In this document: positions 18,966 through 21,062 of the stretch, piece after piece
How positions within the stretch are numbered: position 1 is the stretch's first letter
How the letters are laid out: each line of letters opens with the position of its first letter
Source: Isohypsibius dastychi
Taxonomy: Eukaryota > Tardigrada > Eutardigrada > Parachela > Isohypsibiidae
NCBI GenBank assembly: GCA_034696485.1
Contig: JAQIWT010000403.1
Span: 1 to 21,062 of the forward strand
DNA: 21,062 nt
Direction: 5' to 3'
The notes under the pieces: generated by a model
Told to the model about the DNA's origin: nothing
Seen by the model: the letters and a program-made list of their open reading frames with translations, nothing else
The model's database searches: none
Made by a program: the position numbers and the translations under genes

Positions 18966-19952
18966 ATGAAGCATCTCACCGTGTCCCTTATCATCGGCTT
19001 AACAGCCAGCACCTATGCTGCAGTTGACTGGTCAAACGTTAACTGGGCACTCGCCTGTGATTTCCCCAATAGAGCAAACATTCTTTCCGATCTGAAGAAT
19101 GTCAAATCAAATGACTGTGAAGGAAAGTGCGCCGACACAAAAGGATGCACCCACTTCGCCTGGTCACCGGCGAACGGTGGAACATGCGGTCTGAAGAGGA
19201 ACGCTGCATCCAAATCCCAAGCTGTCACCTCAAGCGATAAAGCTCGTGTCTGTGGTGTGATGGATAATGCTCCTTCTGCAGCCCCCGCTAATGGTAGTGC
19301 TCCAGCTGATGCTGGAAAATGGCCCACTGCTGGGAATGGTAAGACGACCCGGTACTGGGACTGCTGCAAACCTTACTGCTCTTTACCCGGAATGGCATCG
19401 GCCATCGCACCGGTCACCAACTGCGCCAAAGACGGAGTCACAAAAGTCAGCAATAATGACAAGAGTGTCTGTGACGGTGGAACCGCCCATGTCTGCAACA
19501 ACCAAGTCCCATTCGTTATCAACGCGTCGATGGCGTATGGATTCGCCGCCGCAGTCCTAAGCGGGTTCAATCGAGAGGGTGTGTGCTGCGCTTGTTATAG
19601 GATTAACTTCCTCAGCGGACCTGTTATTGGAAAATCAATGATCGTCCAAGTCATCAATACCGGATCTGATTTGGGGGAGAAGCATTTTGACCTCCAGATT
19701 CCTGGTGGAGGCGTTGGTATCTTCAATGGTTGCAGCCCGCAGTGGAATGCATCAGTAGACGGCTGGGGAGAAAGATACGGAGGCATTTCAAAGGCTGAAG
19801 AATGCAAACAACTTCCCGCTCAAATCCGTGGTGGATGCGATTTCCGATTTGGATGGTTCAAGGGCGCTGACAATCCAGACATAAAATTTCAACGCGTAGA
19901 ATGCCCAGCCGAAATTATTGCCCGAACTGGATGCAAGCGTCAAGATGAATAA
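18966..19952 (+). CDS. Secreted PAN-domain GH45 endoglucanase
   Basis: A single exon of 328 residues. Residues 1-18 are a signal peptide. Residues about 26-97 form a Cys-rich PAN/apple-like module (CDFPNRANIL, CEGKCADTKGCTHFAW, GTCGLK, VCGV). An Ala/Ser/Pro-rich linker (about 101-125) follows. Residues 127-323 are a glycoside hydrolase family 45 catalytic domain. It opens with TRYWDCCKPYC, where D132 is the expected catalytic base, and contains HFDLQIPGGGVGIFNGC, where D242 is the expected catalytic acid. Many paired Cys fit the disulfide-rich family. GH45 enzymes cleave internal beta-1,4-glucosidic bonds of cellulose or related glucans by inversion. Both acidic residues are present, so activity is likely. 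In animals GH45 genes are patchy (beetles, molluscs, nematodes, springtails and others) and are generally ascribed to transfer from fungi or other microbes. The lack of coding introns fits that, while the PAN fusion and flanks suit a resident gene. It may help digest algal or moss cell walls. Confidence 0.92.
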   Translation: MKHLTVSLIIGLTASTYAAVDWSNVNWALACDFPNRANILSDLKNVKSNDCEGKCADTKGCTHFAWSPANGGTCGLKRNAASKSQAVTSSDKARVCGVMDNAPSAAPANGSAPADAGKWPTAGNGKTTRYWDCCKPYCSLPGMASAIAPVTNCAKDGVTKVSNNDKSVCDGGTAHVCNNQVPFVINASMAYGFAAAVLSGFNREGVCCACYRINFLSGPVIGKSMIVQVINTGSDLGEKHFDLQIPGGGVGIFNGCSPQWNASVDGWGERYGGISKAEECKQLPAQIRGGCDFRFGWFKGADNPDIKFQRVECPAEIIARTGCKRQDE

Positions 19953-19953
19953 A
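19948..19953 (+). terminator. AATAAA overlapping the GH45 stop codon
   Basis: The hexamer spans the TAA stop (gatgaataaaattt). If used, the 3' UTR would be only some 10-30 nt. A second candidate lies at 20177-20182. Confidence 0.45.
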
Positions 19954-20411
19954 ATTTGACCTTGACTTTCCTCATGAAATCTTTTAAGTTAGATGTTGTG
20001 CTGAGTGCAAATACGCTGACGCTGAATTGTTCTGACTTTTCGTAAGCGGAAATATTGTGGAGAGTATGCCGACTTACTCCAACTTTTTTCACCAGTTTAG
20101 AGCAATTCCTGCGAAAACTTACTAAATGAAAAATGAAAATATCATCTTTCATAACTGACACGGAATATGAACAACCAATAAAAAATATTCATCGTCACTG
20201 ACCAGTGAGAAAGCTCGCAATGTTGCCTGTGATGAACCAGCAAAAACGGGAAGAACCTAAATAATTATAACACAAAATCTGGAAAACATAAAAAAAGAAG
20301 TAAAACTTTTTAGAAATGATTACGAAACTCGCTAAGAAGTGGCAACAGATGAGGTGGTGAATGGTCAGCTTCTTTCGGAATTTCCACTCACGGATGCCTG
20401 GAGTGAAAAAT
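19954..20411. other. Intergenic region between convergent GH45 and MOSC genes
   Basis: AT-rich sequence with no coding signal. It holds the GH45 3' UTR and the 3' side of the minus-strand MOSC gene. No minus-strand AATAAA was found near the MOSC stop. Confidence 0.5.
20177..20182 (+). terminator. Alternative AATAAA downstream of GH45
   Basis: AATAAA in ccaataaaaaatattc, about 225 nt after the stop codon. It is a conventional distance and may be the functional signal. Confidence 0.5.
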
Positions 20412-20794
20412 CTAACTTCCAACCGGGATTTTCCCAAGATTCCCGATTGCCAGATTTATGGCCAACAATGGGTGGTTCTCATAGATTTTCTCCCACGCCG
20501 GTGTTTGATTCACTCGGTGACTAAAATCAAACAACGATTCAATATGAGTTTCGCCAATAACCACCGGAAAATTATAACCGGAAACAAAAACATATTCACA
20601 GAAAAAATCAGTCGAGACGTTCACTCATTTTTACGTTTTGCCGACATTTTGAGAAATCATGTTTTCCAAGAAATAATGGTTTCACCTTCGCAGCACTTCG
20701 AGAATCTCTTTACGCAAGGTACCAGTTTCGGTATCAACAGTTGTCAAAACACAGCGAGTGCACAGCTTGGTGTTCCGGAAGTTAGCCTCTCCAA
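20412..20794 (-). CDS. MOSC-domain protein, mARC-like, last two exons (5' part beyond the window)
   Basis: Two minus-strand exons, 20794-20686 and 20520-20412, are joined in phase 2 by a 165-bp GT-AG intron (AG|gtgaaa ... gattttag|T). The first encodes GEANFRNTKLCTRCVLTTVD followed by TETGTLRKEILEVLR; the second SHRVNQTPAWEKIYENHPLL ending GNLGKIPVGS and TAG. This is the C-terminal end of a MOSC domain as found in mitochondrial amidoxime-reducing component (mARC) proteins: a Cys-x-Arg-Cys-(I/V)-L-T-T-V-D core that includes the molybdenum-ligating Cys, then a 'LR-S-R' helix and a final G-x-(I/V)-x-V-G strand. mARC proteins use molybdenum cofactor with cytochrome b5 to reduce N-hydroxylated compounds. 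The 5' exon starts in phase 1 after tttcag, so more coding sequence lies to the right. The C-terminus stops a few residues earlier than usual after the V-G. Recognition is strong; membership of mARC rather than another MOSC protein is likely. Confidence 0.82.
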
Positions 20795-21036
20795 CTGAAA
20801 ACTCCTTCCGAATATCCTACATAGAAGTTACCAGTAGACTGGTTAACAGCTAATTAGCAGCAAAAAGTATTACTGACACTTTTGCAACCAGTTCCGCACT
20901 TTTTTGATAAATGAAAACATAAGTAAGATTTTCGAAGTTTCGAAATGAATTCTACCAGTACCCGGTTGAATTTGGGGGTTTTGTCGAATTCAGTCTGAAT
21001 GCAAACTGCCCCCTTAATGCACGCTAACTGCAACGC
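20795..21036 (-). other. Intron (or upstream part) of the MOSC gene
   Basis: No exon matching the upstream part of a MOSC domain was found before the window edge. I read this as intron continuing beyond the window. Confidence 0.5.
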
Positions 21037-21062
21037 GGGGGGGGGGGGGGGGGGGGGGGGGG
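21037..21062. repeat. Terminal homopolymer of 26 G
   Basis: The window ends in an uninterrupted run of G. Either a genomic G-tract or an assembly/contig-end artefact. Confidence 0.9.

Noticed and set aside
19267-19560. 97-codon second frame inside the GH45 gene
   Set aside because: It overlaps the conserved GH45 catalytic sequence and has no features.
20361-20798. 145-codon plus-strand frame
   Set aside because: It is antisense to both MOSC exons and their intron, with no recognisable domain of its own.
1-21062. tRNA, rRNA or other structured RNA genes
   Set aside because: I saw no tRNA-like A/B boxes with a cloverleaf and no rRNA-like sequence by eye; a covariance-model scan would be needed to be sure.

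Overview
This window looks like animal nuclear DNA. The genes are split by short GT-AG introns (mostly about 45-150 bp), genes lie on both strands, polyadenylation hexamers are present, and the proteins are secreted or membrane proteins of metazoan type (ANF-receptor ectodomains, LDL-receptor class A repeats, PAN/apple domains). A local expansion of natriuretic-peptide-receptor-like genes, a GH45 cellulase, compact introns and intermediate GC would fit a tardigrade (Hypsibius/Ramazzottius-like). The taxon is an inference and was not tested.

Layout from left to right. 1-533: decaying 18-bp minisatellite running off the left edge. 945-3437 (minus) and 5395-7948 (minus): two tandem 12-exon genes for single-pass receptors with a natriuretic-receptor-type ligand-binding ectodomain and a very short cytoplasmic tail; they form a ~3.1 kb segmental duplication that includes ~430 bp of 5' flank. 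4085-4919 and 10421-11444: two diverged copies of a dispersed repeat sharing a 79-bp core with only 3 mismatches. 8950-9510: hairpin, imperfect triplicated repeat and possible LTR-like debris. 9650-10096 (minus): small secreted Gln/Gly-rich protein. 11691-13157 (plus): secreted protein with three LDLa and two PAN-like domains, with TATA box and poly(A) signal. 14164-16748 (plus): a third, more diverged receptor paralogue of 11 exons. 17025-17774 (minus): a previously hidden three-exon gene for a secreted two-repeat helical protein, probably a pseudogene. 18966-19952 (plus): intronless secreted PAN-GH45 endoglucanase. 20412-20794 (minus): the last two exons of a MOSC-domain protein of the mARC type, cut by the right edge. 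The window ends in 26 consecutive G.

How they relate: the three receptors share exon phases and an ectodomain/TM/short-tail plan. None has a kinase-homology or guanylate-cyclase domain, so they resemble clearance-type (NPR-C-like) receptors or decoys rather than cyclases. The other genes appear unrelated functionally; most encode secreted proteins. Exon joins were built by hand from splice consensus, reading-frame continuity and cross-comparison of paralogues, without transcript evidence.
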